NCBI RefSeq assembly: GCF_900119735.1 | Contig: NZ_FPJW01000003.1 | Span: 248,001 to 312,000 of the forward strand | Length of the DNA: 64,000 nucleotides | From: Marinospirillum alkaliphilum DSM 21637 | GTDB lineage: Bacteria > Pseudomonadota > Gammaproteobacteria > Pseudomonadales > Halomonadaceae | Direction of reading: 5' to 3' | Part shown: positions 1 through 9,121 of the stretch, piece by piece | How positions within the stretch are numbered: the first letter of the stretch is position 1 | Layout of the letters: each line of letters opens with the position of its first letter | Notes under the pieces: model-generated | Databases searched by the model: none | Told to the model about the DNA's origin: nothing | The model's input: the letters and a program-made list of their open reading frames with translations, nothing else | Translations under genes and position numbers: made by a program

Positions 1-1
1 G

Positions 2-961
2 GATGCCGGACATCAGGTGTTGGTATTGCTGAATCGGCGTGGTTTTGCGCCAGTGCTGATGTGCCCTTCCTGCGGTTGGATTGCCGGTTGCCTGCAGTGT
101 GATGCGCGCATGACCTGGCACCGTGAACCGGCCAGGCTTCATTGCCACCACTGTGACGCTCGTCAACCGATTCCCCAGCAATGCCCAAAATGTGAACACC
201 CCGAACTGGTGCCGCTGGGTGCCGGAACCGAGCGAGCGGAAGAAACCCTACAGGCGCGCTTCCCGCAGATGCCAGTGATCCGGCTGGATCGTGACAGTGT
301 CCGTAACCGTAATGATCTGGATCTCAAGCTGGATCAGATTGCCCGTCAGACCCCGGCAATACTGCTGGGCACCCAGATGCTGGCCAAGGGCCATCACTTT
401 CCGGCGGTGACGCTGGCCACGGTACTGGATGCTGATCATGGCCTTTATTCCAGTGATCCCCGCGCCATGGAGCGCACCGCGCAACTGCTGATTCAGGTGG
501 CTGGTCGGGCCGGTCGGGCAGAAAACTCCGGAGAAGTGATCATCCAGACTCACCACAGTGATGATCCACGCCTGGAGCGTCTGTGTGTTGAGGGTTATGA
601 AGCGCTGGCACTGGAGCTGCTGGAAGAACGCCGCCGCAGCCAGTGGCCGCCCTATGGGCATCTGGCACTGCTGCGTGCCGAAGCACATCGGCGAGAAGCG
701 GTCGAAACACTGATGTTGTGTCTGGCAGAACAGGCACGCCACTTGAAAGCAGAAGATGCTGATCCGCTGACCTTGTTAGGACCGGTGCCGGCCCCGATGG
801 AGCGGCGTCAGGGGCGCTATCACATGCAGTTGTTGTTGCATTCGGTGAAACGTGCACCGATTCACCGAATGCTGGCACGCCTGCTTCCCTGGCTGGAAGG
901 GTTGCCGGAAGCGCGACAGGTGCGCTGGTCAGTGGATGTTGACCCGGATGACCTGTTCTGA
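2..961 (+). CDS. priA: Primosomal protein N' (PriA helicase), 3' part only
   Basis: PriA is the replication-restart helicase that recognises stalled forks and reloads DnaB. The reading frame is open from the first bases, so the gene starts upstream of the window and about 319 C-terminal residues are seen. Visible landmarks are the LNRRG motif, a zinc-binding region with paired cysteines (CPSCG, CLQCD, CHHCD, CPKC), the helicase stretch LLGTQMLAKGHHFPAVTLA with DADHGLYSSD after it, and QVAGRAGRA (helicase motif VI). The C-terminus ends in DVDPDDLF, as is usual. In Pseudomonas priA lies near argS; here a minor pilin operon follows about 100 bp downstream on the same strand. Confidence 0.96.
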   Translation, partial: DAGHQVLVLLNRRGFAPVLMCPSCGWIAGCLQCDARMTWHREPARLHCHHCDARQPIPQQCPKCEHPELVPLGAGTERAEETLQARFPQMPVIRLDRDSVRNRNDLDLKLDQIARQTPAILLGTQMLAKGHHFPAVTLATVLDADHGLYSSDPRAMERTAQLLIQVAGRAGRAENSGEVIIQTHHSDDPRLERLCVEGYEALALELLEERRRSQWPPYGHLALLRAEAHRREAVETLMLCLAEQARHLKAEDADPLTLLGPVPAPMERRQGRYHMQLLLHSVKRAPIHRMLARLLPWLEGLPEARQVRWSVDVDPDDLF

Positions 962-1065
962 AAAATACTGTTCCATGATGTTTGTCAGACGTTTCTTTAT
1001 CTTGCTTGTGTGACAATAGGTGAATATAGTTAATCAGACGATTTCAAACTTTGCAGGGACGAATT

Positions 1066-1611
1066 ATGCTTCCCGCCTCTTCTTTGACGCTCAGGCACCG
1101 GCAGAAAGGATTTAACCTGCTGGAACTACTGGTGGTTTTGGCACTGGTAGGCATCATTTTTGGCATTGCCATGCCAGCAGGCCAAGGCATGCTTGATCGC
1201 AGCAGGCTGACCGCTGCCACCAATGAAGCCTATAGCGCACTTCTTTATACCCGCAACGAAGCGAGCCGCCTGCGTCAGGAGCATCGGCTCTGTTTTATTG
1301 CTTCGGCAACTGCAACAAGTTGTGGAACAACACCAGCCAGTTTTATGGGGGTTTTCAGTGTGCCGACAACAGGTACACCCCTGCGCGTCAAGGTGTTCGA
1401 GCTGACACCTCAGGCCACTTTCTCTTTTTCTGGTGTAAGTAACCACCAGTTGAGCTTTCAAGCCCTGGGCAATCGCCAGCCAGCAGCAACAGCTGGAACC
1501 CCTGTGTTTATTGAGGTTCAAGTGGGTGCTGCCAATACCCGGCAGGTAGAAGTCTGTTTTAATGGCCGTGTGGTGATCCGCCAGGCCAACGGAACAAGTG
1601 AGTGCCAATGA
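1066..1611 (+). CDS. fimT: Type IV pilus minor pilin, FimT/GspH-type
   Basis: Minor pseudopilin of the type IV pilus, about 181 residues. A short basic leader ends at the prepilin peptidase site KGFNLLELLVVLALVG, with glycine before the cleaved bond and glutamate at mature position 5, followed by one hydrophobic helix. The C-terminal part is the beta-rich GspH/FimT domain. ATG 1066 was chosen because AGGGAC lies 7 nt upstream; a TTG at 1051 is in frame but has no better ribosome site. It is the first gene of a tight operon and overlaps pilV. FimT and FimU cannot be told apart by eye. Confidence 0.85.
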   Translation: MLPASSLTLRHRQKGFNLLELLVVLALVGIIFGIAMPAGQGMLDRSRLTAATNEAYSALLYTRNEASRLRQEHRLCFIASATATSCGTTPASFMGVFSVPTTGTPLRVKVFELTPQATFSFSGVSNHQLSFQALGNRQPAATAGTPVFIEVQVGAANTRQVEVCFNGRVVIRQANGTSECQ

Positions 1612-2111
1612 TGAAACGTGTAACCCAACATCAACAGCAGGGCTTTACCCTGATTGAAGTGCTGGTGGCAGGCGTCATTGTGGTGATTGGCCTGATTGCC
1701 ATGGTCACTTTGCAGGTGCGGGGGCAGCAGCAGGCATTCGAGGCCCATAACCGCAACATGGCCGCCATGATGGCTCAGGACATGGCTGAGCGCTTGCGGC
1801 TGAATCTTTGTTATCTGGCGATTGAAGATGAAGCCCAGATGAATGCTTTGATTGGTAGTGATATGGATGACTTTCTCAGCAGGATACGCACAGGCTGGGC
1901 GAGTGATCACCTGACAGGTACCCGCAGCGGCTGGACAGCGGTTTTGGTGGCTGATTACGAAGATGCCAATGCAGGAAATACAGCAGCCAAACGCCAAAAA
2001 ATAGAAGAAAACCGCTACTGGCGCTTTGATTTCTCAATTAACTTTAACAATCCAGCCAATACCATTATTCATCAGTCCCTGGTGGTGGAGTATCGCAATG
2101 CTTGCAACTAA
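1608..2111 (+). CDS. pilV: Type IV pilus minor pilin PilV
   Basis: Minor pilin that helps prime pilus assembly. The N-terminus carries QGFTLIEVLVAGVIVVIGLIAM, a class III signal sequence with glutamate at mature position 5. The segment after it (QQQAFEAHNRNMAAMMAQDMAERLR) matches the PilV pattern in which an A..MA..LA.D..ERLR helix follows the membrane segment. About 167 residues. The start overlaps the fimT stop (ATGATG at 1608-1613), indicating translational coupling. GTG 1602 is a possible alternative start. Confidence 0.87.
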   Translation: MMKRVTQHQQQGFTLIEVLVAGVIVVIGLIAMVTLQVRGQQQAFEAHNRNMAAMMAQDMAERLRLNLCYLAIEDEAQMNALIGSDMDDFLSRIRTGWASDHLTGTRSGWTAVLVADYEDANAGNTAAKRQKIEENRYWRFDFSINFNNPANTIIHQSLVVEYRNACN

Positions 2112-2724
2112 TGCGAAACCCCAGCAGGGGTTCACTCTTGTAGAGCTGTTGGTGGCCCTGGCTGTAGGTGCACTGTTGCTTACGGGGATTGCCAGCAGCA
2201 TTGCGGCCATCACCCGCGCCCAGACTACCGTGCGGGCTTATGAAGACATTCAGGAAACCCTGCGCTTTGCCAGCGGGATGATGCAGCGGAGTATTCGTGC
2301 CGCTCAGCAGGTTGCTAGCGTATCAGCAACCCAGGTGACGTTAAGTCGTGTCTCAGGCGGCAATACGCTGGATTGCCATGGAGCAACGCGTGCTGCAAAT
2401 GCGACCTGGACAGAAACCTACCTTATTAACAGTAATAACCTGGAGTGTCGGCTGGATAATGATACATCGGGGGTGATCGTGGCCTTTGGTGTCTCAGCTC
2501 TGGCGTTAGAGTGTGCCTTGCATTCATCCGCAGCATACGATTCCAGTGACTGGGAAGATGGCATTATTGAGTATGAAAGCTGTGGCAGTGTGACTGCAGG
2601 CAATGTGATCGGTTTGAATGCCACCCTGACCTTGACAGCCCGGCCGCCGCTTGCAGCAGGGTTTCAGCATGGCTTTTCAACTGTACTGCGTGCACGCCAA
2701 TCAGAACTGGCTAGTGGACCCTAG
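2098..2724 (+). CDS. pilW: Type IV pilus minor pilin PilW
   Basis: Minor pilin of about 208 residues with cleavage motif QQGFTLVELLVALAVGALLLTG and the PilW-type continuation (RAQTTVRAYEDIQETLRFASGMMQRSIRAAQ). PilW acts with FimT/U, PilV, PilX and PilE in the pilus-tip priming complex. The start at ATG 2098 overlaps the end of pilV by 14 nt, and the signal peptide begins a few codons later. The frame is open further upstream inside pilV, but that part has no pilin character. The middle carries several cysteines, as in secreted minor pilins. Confidence 0.85.
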   Translation: MLATNAKPQQGFTLVELLVALAVGALLLTGIASSIAAITRAQTTVRAYEDIQETLRFASGMMQRSIRAAQQVASVSATQVTLSRVSGGNTLDCHGATRAANATWTETYLINSNNLECRLDNDTSGVIVAFGVSALALECALHSSAAYDSSDWEDGIIEYESCGSVTAGNVIGLNATLTLTARPPLAAGFQHGFSTVLRARQSELASGP

Positions 2725-2767
2725 GCAGACGTTTTGCTTTTGCCTGAGCGCTTCCGGAGGTGGTGGT

Positions 2768-3901
2768 ATGAAAATTTCCCGGCTTTATCAGCAAAAAGGC
2801 ATGGTGCTGGCGCTGGCCTTGTTGTTCATGCTTTTTGTGGTGGTGGTTGTGGTCACCTCCATCGATCGCACGGGCACTGAAGATCGTATGGCAACATCAG
2901 CCATGCATCGGCCCAGTATGGAATCAGCCTTGGATGCAGCACTTAGCCGGGTGCGCAGCAGGCTGGCGGAAAGTGACTGCCGTAAAACCACTCTGCAAGC
3001 CTCATTTGAGTGTGTGCGCGACACCTTTGCTTCAGAGGCCAGTCTGCTGGCTTTTCTGAATCTTGATGGGAAGGGGTCGGTGGCGCAGAAGCACACCTAT
3101 ATGACCAGCCCACAGGTTTATTACTGGTTGGACTCCAGTGTCATTGAAGACCCTGCCAAGCCTTGTACTGGTGCCAGCAGCAATCTGGGTGATTTCTGTC
3201 GTATTCGTCTGGTTGCCGGTAGCCAGGTGGGAGCAGATTTGAGTAATCCGGTGGCACGTTTGTTGGCGGCTACCCAATTTGTGATTCAGGTGCCGCAGTT
3301 CCCGCCGGATTCACCAGTGAATGACCTGCTGGATATGCTGGAAGACCAGGTGGTATTCCTGAATAGTGTGCCGACCACTACGCAGCCCCAGAAAAGTAAC
3401 ACCATCGGTGGCAAAAAGGTTGCAGATCTGATTGCCAGTGACTTCCAACAGGCAGATCTTTCAGCAGGAAGTACAGTCGATCAGGTCTTGAATATGGACC
3501 CTGCCAGCCTCGGGTTGCCAGTCATTACGCTTAACAGTAACACCAACCCGACCTTCCCGATGAGTAGCTTGACTGGTGCAGCGGTCATGGTGGTTGAGGG
3601 TACAGGTACAGTGACCTTCACTCAGAGCACCACTTACCCAGTCATTCTGCTGATGAAGGAAGCTGGGTCACTGACCATCAATACTACGGGCAGCAACAGT
3701 ATTCGCGGGGTTTTTGTTGCGCCCTATTCAAACGTGACCAGTATGCCCGGTACTCCTCAGACCGGCTTGTCGATCATTGCAGCCAACCTGCATTTCGGCT
3801 CCAGTACCGATCTGGATGGTTTTGATGGTGAGTATGGTTTTGAGAACACCGTAAATACGGTGTACAGCTCGGAAGCGCCAGACTTTGACTTTGCTTTTTA
3901 A
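2768..3901 (+). CDS. PilX-like minor pilin, large form (copy 1)
   Basis: About 377 residues. The N-terminal leader ends KGMVLALALLFMLFVVVVVVTSIDRTG, which resembles a prepilin peptidase substrate without the usual glutamate at position 5, a feature of PilX. The region after it (EDRMATSAMHRPSMESALDAAL) aligns with the PilX segment that follows the membrane helix. The C-terminal part (IRGVFVAPYSNVTS and following) looks like the beta-helical domain found in large PilX-like pilins, DUF7305 by recollection. GGAGGTGGT lies just before ATG 2768. It is followed 18 nt later by a paralogue. It could carry adhesin function at the pilus tip; that is inference. Confidence 0.72.
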   Translation: MKISRLYQQKGMVLALALLFMLFVVVVVVTSIDRTGTEDRMATSAMHRPSMESALDAALSRVRSRLAESDCRKTTLQASFECVRDTFASEASLLAFLNLDGKGSVAQKHTYMTSPQVYYWLDSSVIEDPAKPCTGASSNLGDFCRIRLVAGSQVGADLSNPVARLLAATQFVIQVPQFPPDSPVNDLLDMLEDQVVFLNSVPTTTQPQKSNTIGGKKVADLIASDFQQADLSAGSTVDQVLNMDPASLGLPVITLNSNTNPTFPMSSLTGAAVMVVEGTGTVTFTQSTTYPVILLMKEAGSLTINTTGSNSIRGVFVAPYSNVTSMPGTPQTGLSIIAANLHFGSSTDLDGFDGEYGFENTVNTVYSSEAPDFDFAF

Positions 3902-3919
3902 CTTTCAGGCAGGTGGGTT

Positions 3920-5050
3920 ATGAATTATCAATACAAACAACAAGGCGGCTTTATCCTGGCCCTGGCCTTATTGATGATGCTGTTTGTTGGCGTGATTGTT
4001 GTATCTTCCATCGACCGTACAGGTGCGGAGCAGCGTGTTGCGACCTCTACAATGCATAAACCCAGCCTGGAAAGTGCTGCTGAGGCTGGTATTTATAGGG
4101 CGCGCACTCGTGTGAGTGGCAACCCTGATTGTCAAACTGGAGGCATGCAAGGACAATGTGAGTGTAACTGGAATAAGTTGAATGACGAGGAAGATCTCAA
4201 GGATTTGCTTGATCTTGCTGGTTACGGGGTTGTTTCAGCAAAGATGCTTTACTCGAGTTCAAACAATCAGCCTGAAATTCGTTGGTGGGTCGACTCTCAG
4301 CATCCGAGTTCTATGAGTTATTGTGCTACAAACAATAGGTTAAGTTTTGTTGTTTCAGCACTTCAGGGGTTAGACACTAATGTCATGTCAGTTTTTCAAA
4401 TGCGGACAAATGTTAGCTTTGTCCCTGATCCTGATTCAGGGTTTGATGATTTTTATAAAAATAGAGGTTTGATGACTGTGCAGCCGATGCAGTGTGATAA
4501 CCAAGCGCAAGTATGTGATAAAGGTAATGGTAATGATTGTAACTCGGCTAATAGTGTTGACCTGCCTTGTAGTGATATAAAACCGGGTAATATACTGAGT
4601 GCAAGTGAGCGGGAGATGCTTAAGGATCACTTTGATAATCAGCGGTCTGCGAGCTACAATATCTCACTGACATCAAATGTATCGTTAAATCTTCCTGGCT
4701 CTTACTCTGTGGCTCCTGGAGCAAATAAGATTGTAACACTTTATGTTGCTGGAAATAGCAGGCTTACGATTAATCAAAGCAACACGGATTATTTTTACAA
4801 TATAATTGTTGCTGATGGTTATAGTCCGCAAATTGTTCTTGGTACAAACGGGCAAACCAATTTGTTTAATGGTTTTATTTATGCTCCATCGTCAAATGTA
4901 AGTATTGAAAATGGTAAGGCTGCAATTGCTTCAATTGTGGCTGATAGAATCCATCTAAATAACGCTGCAGATCTTTATCTGGTTGATCAGAATGATGTGG
5001 TCCCAAATGAGAAAGTCATTGCTGATTTTGCAATAGATTACAGCTTCTGA
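3920..5050 (+). CDS. PilX-like minor pilin, large form (copy 2)
   Basis: About 376 residues and clearly paralogous to the preceding gene over the first 70 residues (GGFILALALLMMLF, SSIDRTGAEQRVATSTMHKPSLESA). The rest has diverged, sharing mainly a late motif of the form F-(I/V)-(Y/A)-AP-(S/Y)-SNV. From about 4150 the DNA is visibly more AT-rich and uses A/T-ending codons far more than the flanking genes, suggesting either import or rapid diversification of the exposed domain. It has AGGCAGGTGG before ATG 3920 and is the last gene of the pilin operon. The usual pilY1 and pilE are not found after it. Confidence 0.7.
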   Translation: MNYQYKQQGGFILALALLMMLFVGVIVVSSIDRTGAEQRVATSTMHKPSLESAAEAGIYRARTRVSGNPDCQTGGMQGQCECNWNKLNDEEDLKDLLDLAGYGVVSAKMLYSSSNNQPEIRWWVDSQHPSSMSYCATNNRLSFVVSALQGLDTNVMSVFQMRTNVSFVPDPDSGFDDFYKNRGLMTVQPMQCDNQAQVCDKGNGNDCNSANSVDLPCSDIKPGNILSASEREMLKDHFDNQRSASYNISLTSNVSLNLPGSYSVAPGANKIVTLYVAGNSRLTINQSNTDYFYNIIVADGYSPQIVLGTNGQTNLFNGFIYAPSSNVSIENGKAAIASIVADRIHLNNAADLYLVDQNDVVPNEKVIADFAIDYSF

Positions 5051-5077
5051 TTTTTCAATTATAAGAGAAAGCTAATA

Positions 5078-5105
5078 GCCGGTTTAATCACCGGCCTTTT
5101 TGCTT
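5078..5105 (+). terminator. Rho-independent terminator of the pilin operon
   Basis: GCCGGT (5078-5083) pairs with ACCGGC (5090-5095) around a 6-nt loop, followed by CTTTTTGCTTTTT. It lies 27 bp after the second pilX-like stop. The stop codon of the convergent ygiQ gene (5088-5090) falls in the loop and first base of the 3' arm, so the two operons share this end. Confidence 0.8.
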
Positions 5106-7352
5106 TTTCATTTTAGTTTTGTTTTTTGTGTACCCCTTATCCCTTGGTGGTAACCCGGTGTGCTGGGTCAGCACTGGCTTGGTACCTTTTTTGAAGGCTT
5201 CTGCTTTAGCGGTGCCCTTGATCGGGTCGGTCGGGGGAATCAGGTGTTTTTTGCCATAACCGATCAGGTCGGCACGGCCCATGTTTTTTAAAGCTTCACG
5301 CAGCAGTGGCCAGTTTTTCGGGTCGTGGTAACGCAAAAAGGCCTTGTGCAGGCGGCGCTGGCGCTCACCCTTGATGGCATCCACCTTGTCACTCTTGTAG
5401 TTGACCTTGCGCAGCGGGTTGCGCTCGCTGTGGTACATGGCGGTGGCAGTGGCCATGGGTGAGGGGTAAAACGCCTGCACCTGGTCAGCCCGGAAGCCAT
5501 TGCGCTTCAGCCAGAGCGCCAGATTCATCATGTCTTCATCAGTGGTGCCGGGGTGGGCGGCAATGAAGTAGGGAATCAGGTACTGCTCCTTGCCGGCTTC
5601 TTTCGAGAACTTGTCGAACAGCTGCTTGAAGCGGTCATAACTACCAATGCCCGGCTTCATCATTTTTGACAGGGGCCCTTCTTCGGTGTGCTCCGGTGCA
5701 ATCTTGAGGTAACCACCCACGTGATGGGTGACCAGCTCTTTCACGTATTCCGGAGACTCCACTGCCAGGTCATAACGCAGGCCGGAGGCAATCAACACCT
5801 TTTTGATGCCGGGCAGGGCGCGGGCTTCGCGGTAGAGTTCAATCAGTGAAGAGTGATCGGTGTTCAGGTTCTGGCAGATGCCGGGATAAACACAGGAAGG
5901 TTTACGGCAGGCAGCTTCAATTTCCGGGTCCTTGCAGGCCAGTCGGTACATGTTGGCGGTGGGGCCACCCAGGTCGGACACCACGCCAGTGAAACCCTTG
6001 ACCTGATCCCGCATGGCTTCGATTTCACGCAAGATAGAGCCTTTGGAGCGGTTCTGGATGATGCGCCCTTCGTGTTCAGTGATGGAGCAGAAGGTGCAGC
6101 CACCAAAACAGCCGCGCATGATGTTGACGGAAAAGCGGATCATTTCCCAGGCCGGGATGCGGGCATCACCATAAGCCGGGTGAGGAGCACGAGCATAGGG
6201 CTGGTCAAACACCGCATCCATTTCTTCTGTGGTCAGCGGAATCGGTGGTGGGTTGACCCACAGATCCTGTTCACCGTGTTTCTGTACCAGTGCCCTGGCA
6301 TTGCCGGGGTTGGTTTCCAGGTGCAGCACCCGGTTGGCGTGGGCATAAAGTACCGGATCTTTGGCCACCTTCTCAAAGCTGGGCAGGCGAATCACCGTGT
6401 GGTCGCGCCCTTCACCACGCACCAGCTTTTCCAGGCGCTTGCGTTCGGCAGCCTGTTCGGCAGTCAGCAGTTCCAGCGCTTGTTCGGTCTGTGCGTCCAG
6501 CAGCGGGTCTTGTTGTTGTGCGCCTTTTTGTTGCTCGATGGCGCAGGCAGCCGTGTCCTGGGTGTTCACATAGGGGTTGATGATCTGATCCACGCGTCCG
6601 GGACGATCCACGCGGGTGGAGTCAATTTCCAGCCAGTCTGCGGGGGTATCCTTGCGGATGAAGGCCGTGCCACGCACATCGGTGATCCGCGAAACAGGTT
6701 CGCCCTGGGCAATGCGATGCGCCACTTCCACCAGTGCCCGTTCGGCGTTGCCATACAGCAGGATGTCGGCTTTGGCATCCAGCAGGATGGAGCGGCGTAC
6801 CTTGTCCTGCCAGTAGTCATAATGGGCAATACGCCGTAATGATGCTTCGATGCCACCCAGTACAATCGGTACATCACTCCAGGCTTCCTTGCAGCGCTGG
6901 GTGTACACCAGGCTGGCGCGATCCGGGCGTTTGCCTGCTGTGCCGCCGGGGGTATAGGCGTCATCAGAGCGAATTTTGCGATCGGCCGTGTAGCGGTTGA
7001 TCATGGAGTCCATGTTGCCGGCGGTCACACCAAAAAACAGCTCGGGTTTGCCGAGTTTCATGAAGTCGTTTTTGGATTGCCAGTCTGGTTGAGCAATGAT
7101 GCCGACCCGGAATCCCTGAGCTTCCAGGGTGCGCCCGATCACCGCCATGCCAAAAGACGGGTGATCCACATAGGCATCCCCGGTCACCAGAATGATGTCG
7201 CAACGATCCCAGCCGAGTTGATCCATTTCCTCCCGACTCATGGGCAGAAAAGGCGCAGTACCAAAGCATTCTGCCCAGTATTTTGGGTAGTCAAAGATCT
7301 TGCGTGTGCTGGCAGGTGAGGTATTGGCGTGTGTGGCAACAGGTGCAGGCAT
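5088..7352 (-). CDS. ygiQ: YgiQ family radical SAM protein
   Basis: About 754 residues, the usual length of the YgiQ (UPF0313) family of uncharacterised radical SAM enzymes. The N-terminal part has the family pattern [25 protein letters not shown]. The radical SAM Cx3Cx2C motif is [10 protein letters not shown] near residue 413. It is followed by [18 protein letters not shown] and [15 protein letters not shown], also typical. The C-terminus is lysine-rich. No substrate is established for the family. It is monocistronic, convergent with the pilin operon, and divergent from the barrel gene at 7466. The ribosome site before the ATG is weak. Confidence 0.93.
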   Translation of the reverse strand: MPAPVATHANTSPASTRKIFDYPKYWAECFGTAPFLPMSREEMDQLGWDRCDIILVTGDAYVDHPSFGMAVIGRTLEAQGFRVGIIAQPDWQSKNDFMKLGKPELFFGVTAGNMDSMINRYTADRKIRSDDAYTPGGTAGKRPDRASLVYTQRCKEAWSDVPIVLGGIEASLRRIAHYDYWQDKVRRSILLDAKADILLYGNAERALVEVAHRIAQGEPVSRITDVRGTAFIRKDTPADWLEIDSTRVDRPGRVDQIINPYVNTQDTAACAIEQQKGAQQQDPLLDAQTEQALELLTAEQAAERKRLEKLVRGEGRDHTVIRLPSFEKVAKDPVLYAHANRVLHLETNPGNARALVQKHGEQDLWVNPPPIPLTTEEMDAVFDQPYARAPHPAYGDARIPAWEMIRFSVNIMRGCFGGCTFCSITEHEGRIIQNRSKGSILREIEAMRDQVKGFTGVVSDLGGPTANMYRLACKDPEIEAACRKPSCVYPGICQNLNTDHSSLIELYREARALPGIKKVLIASGLRYDLAVESPEYVKELVTHHVGGYLKIAPEHTEEGPLSKMMKPGIGSYDRFKQLFDKFSKEAGKEQYLIPYFIAAHPGTTDEDMMNLALWLKRNGFRADQVQAFYPSPMATATAMYHSERNPLRKVNYKSDKVDAIKGERQRRLHKAFLRYHDPKNWPLLREALKNMGRADLIGYGKKHLIPPTDPIKGTAKAEAFKKGTKPVLTQHTGLPPRDKGYTKNKTKMKKQKGR

Positions 7353-7465
7353 GGGATATCCGGGGTGCAGCAGAAGGGAAATTGATCTGGATCATTTTAC
7401 CTGATCCGGGGTGAAGCGTCAGTGAAAAAGCGGTATGCTGCCCCGAGTTTTTCTGGAGAAGTGTT

Positions 7466-8023
7466 ATGCCTCGTTTCAATTGCTGTCTTCGATTCATTGG
7501 TTCCGGGTTATTGCTGATCGGTATGGCGCTGCCGGCTGTTGCCGCATCTGATGTAGCCACCCTGGCCGGTTTGCGCTTTAGTCAGGCCAGTGCGGATTTC
7601 AGTGGCATCAAGGATGATACTGGTACAGGTGTCGGGGTAGTGCTCGGTGTCAGTTATCCCACTTTTAGGGTGGTGGCTGACCTGAATCTTTACAGTTGGG
7701 ATGAAGTGAATACACGAACCATTCATGCCAGTTATGAGCGTCTATGGCAGGTTAGTGGTGATTGGCAGGCGTTTGCAGGTGTATTTGGTGGCGTAGTGGA
7801 TCTGGAGCTGGGCTCCGCACTGCGTGGCAAGGATGACTACCAGTCCGGCTTGTCCGGTGGAGTGCAGGCTGGGGTACTGTATCCTCTGGGTCGAGGCTGG
7901 CAACTGGAAACGGGTGTGAGGTACAACCACTTCAGTGTTGAAATATCCAGCCCGGCGCTGGACGAGGATGTTCGATTAAACAGTCAGGTTGAAGTTTTTG
8001 TGGTGCTTAACTTTTCATCCTAG
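7466..8023 (+). CDS. Outer-membrane beta-barrel protein, unknown role
   Basis: About 185 residues with an N-terminal signal peptide (hydrophobic core GSGLLLIGMALPAVAASD, cleavage probably after AVA). The rest shows alternating hydrophobic strands rich in glycine and aromatic residues (VGVVLGVSYPTFRVVADLNLYSW, GGVQAGVLYPLGRGWQLETGVRY) and ends in VVLNFSS, close to the terminal aromatic that marks BAM substrates. That supports a small outer-membrane barrel of about 8 strands, but I do not recognise the subfamily. GGAGAAG precedes ATG 7466. Its TAG stop lies in the CTAG that flanks the inverted-repeat element immediately downstream. Confidence 0.72.
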   Translation: MPRFNCCLRFIGSGLLLIGMALPAVAASDVATLAGLRFSQASADFSGIKDDTGTGVGVVLGVSYPTFRVVADLNLYSWDEVNTRTIHASYERLWQVSGDWQAFAGVFGGVVDLELGSALRGKDDYQSGLSGGVQAGVLYPLGRGWQLETGVRYNHFSVEISSPALDEDVRLNSQVEVFVVLNFSS

Positions 8024-8172
8024 GAAGCCCAAGGAACGGCTGATTAATGTGATGAGCGCAGGTCAGGCAAGGCGAAATTGATCGAAAAAGCGGAGTTTAC
8101 ACGTAGTAAATGAGTATTTTGAGATCAATTTCAACGCGGCATGGGCAAGTGCAATAATTAATCAGTGGCTTC
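8024..8172. mobile_element. MITE-like inverted-repeat element, copy A
   Basis: A 149-bp non-coding element flanked by CTAG on both sides (8020-8023 and 8173-8176). Its right end, read inward, is GAAGCCACTGATTAAT; the left end is GAAGCC, about 9 extra bases, then GCTGATTAAT. The interior is a long imperfect palindrome, including GAAATTGATC against GATCAATTTC. The copy at 26754-26892 aligns along its length at high identity by eye and in the same orientation. No transposase is encoded. The 4-bp YTAR-type duplications and the terminal repeats suggest mobilisation by an IS5-like transposase; that family assignment is inference. Both neighbouring genes terminate in the two CTAG copies. Confidence 0.78.
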
Positions 8173-9036
8173 CTAGAAGAGGAAGCCGACCTTAACACCC
8201 ACCCACGAAGGCTCCGCTGTATAACCGCTGCCTGGCTCAAAGCGTTGGTAGGCTGGGCTGTAAACCAGTTGAGTATAAGCACCTGTGACGGGTTCATCAT
8301 CACCAAATGCGCGATTGATCCGTGCGGAAAGGCTGCCTGCCGGGTTCAACAGGAACAAGGTGGTATTGCCCAGTGCCCGTGACCCCATCAGTTCGTTTTG
8401 GTTGGCCTTGATACGCTGTTCCCAGGTGAAAAAGGCTTCACCCACCACGGAGCCAATCAAGGGAGTGACAATCAGATCTTGTTTTGAGGGGATTTCTGCC
8501 AGAGCTTCAATACCCATTTCCCACAGGAAGGTGGACATCGCGAAGGAGTAAGCCCCTGATTCTAAAGGGGTAAGCCCCTGATTCCTGGCAACAACATAAT
8601 AAGCAGCACCAAAATACGGATGGCCAATGTAGTTCACCGGCCATTCATCCTGATCCCAGACCGGCCCTGCCTTGTTGTTTTCAATCCATTTGTCACCGAG
8701 ATTACTGAAAGTCATCTCGCTACGATCCCATTTGGAGATGTTTTCAGGCATCACAAACAGCACCGCCATGATGCCCAGCGACATGATCCCGATATTTCGG
8801 GTTTCCCGGATCATGCGGCGGGATTTTGACATTTCGGTTTGAGTGGATGGTTCAGATTCCTGTTGTAATGCTGCGAAAGCTGGCGTGTAAAGCTGAGCCA
8901 GGTGCTGACAGGCCAGGCTGTGACAGATCAGGTTGGCTGATGTTTCAGTATGCGGGTGAGCATTGCTGATGTTGGCCAGAGCCAGGGTAGGCAAGCAAAA
9001 AAGAGCCAGTAGAAGAAGGAGTCTTCCTGTCAGCAT
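8173..9036 (-). CDS. DUF3943-type exported protein
   Basis: About 287 residues. A signal peptide (MLTGRLLLLLALFCLPTLALA) is followed by a low-complexity linker, a hydrophobic segment (IGIMSLGIMAVLFVM), and a conserved core: WPVNYIGHPYFGAAYYVVAR, then S.AYSFAMSTFLWEMGIEA, then KQDLIVTPLIGSVVGEAF. This HPxxGaxYY / WE / D..TP..G...GE pattern is what I know as DUF3943, a probable envelope protein family of unknown function. The C-terminus VGVKVGFLF ends in phenylalanine like an outer-membrane barrel. A direct duplication of 14 bp (TAAGCCCCTGATTC, starting near 8549 and 8570) lies inside the gene. The stop codon lies in a CTAG flanking the MITE-like element. Confidence 0.66.
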   Translation of the reverse strand: MLTGRLLLLLALFCLPTLALANISNAHPHTETSANLICHSLACQHLAQLYTPAFAALQQESEPSTQTEMSKSRRMIRETRNIGIMSLGIMAVLFVMPENISKWDRSEMTFSNLGDKWIENNKAGPVWDQDEWPVNYIGHPYFGAAYYVVARNQGLTPLESGAYSFAMSTFLWEMGIEALAEIPSKQDLIVTPLIGSVVGEAFFTWEQRIKANQNELMGSRALGNTTLFLLNPAGSLSARINRAFGDDEPVTGAYTQLVYSPAYQRFEPGSGYTAEPSWVGVKVGFLF

Positions 9037-9093
9037 AGCAAGAACCAGTCCAGATAATAGGTCGATAAATTGCCGCTGATTGTAGCATAGGGA

Positions 9094-9121
9094 AAAAAAT
9101 AAGGGCGGCCTGTAGCCGCCC
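9094..9121 (-). terminator. Terminator of the CsrB-like sRNA
   Basis: On the minus strand GGGCGGC and GCCGCCC (plus positions 9103-9109 and 9115-9121) form a 7-bp all-GC stem with a 5-nt loop, followed by TTATTTTTTT. It points toward the DUF3943 gene, which starts 57 bp further on, so that gene needs its own promoter or is reached by read-through. Confidence 0.8.

Noticed and set aside
5853-6839. 328-codon open frame on the plus strand inside ygiQ
   Set aside because: It lies wholly antisense to a strongly conserved gene, has no recognisable domain or ribosome site, and reads like translated antisense of a GC-rich gene.
8097-8306. 69-codon minus-strand frame running from the MITE-like element into the DUF3943 gene
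   Set aside because: It crosses the element boundary and is out of frame with the real gene; chance frame.
8549-8583. Short direct repeat in the DUF3943 gene as a phase-variation site
   Set aside because: Only two 14-bp units 21 bp apart, not a homopolymer or short-unit tract, and the reading frame is intact; more likely a small old duplication.
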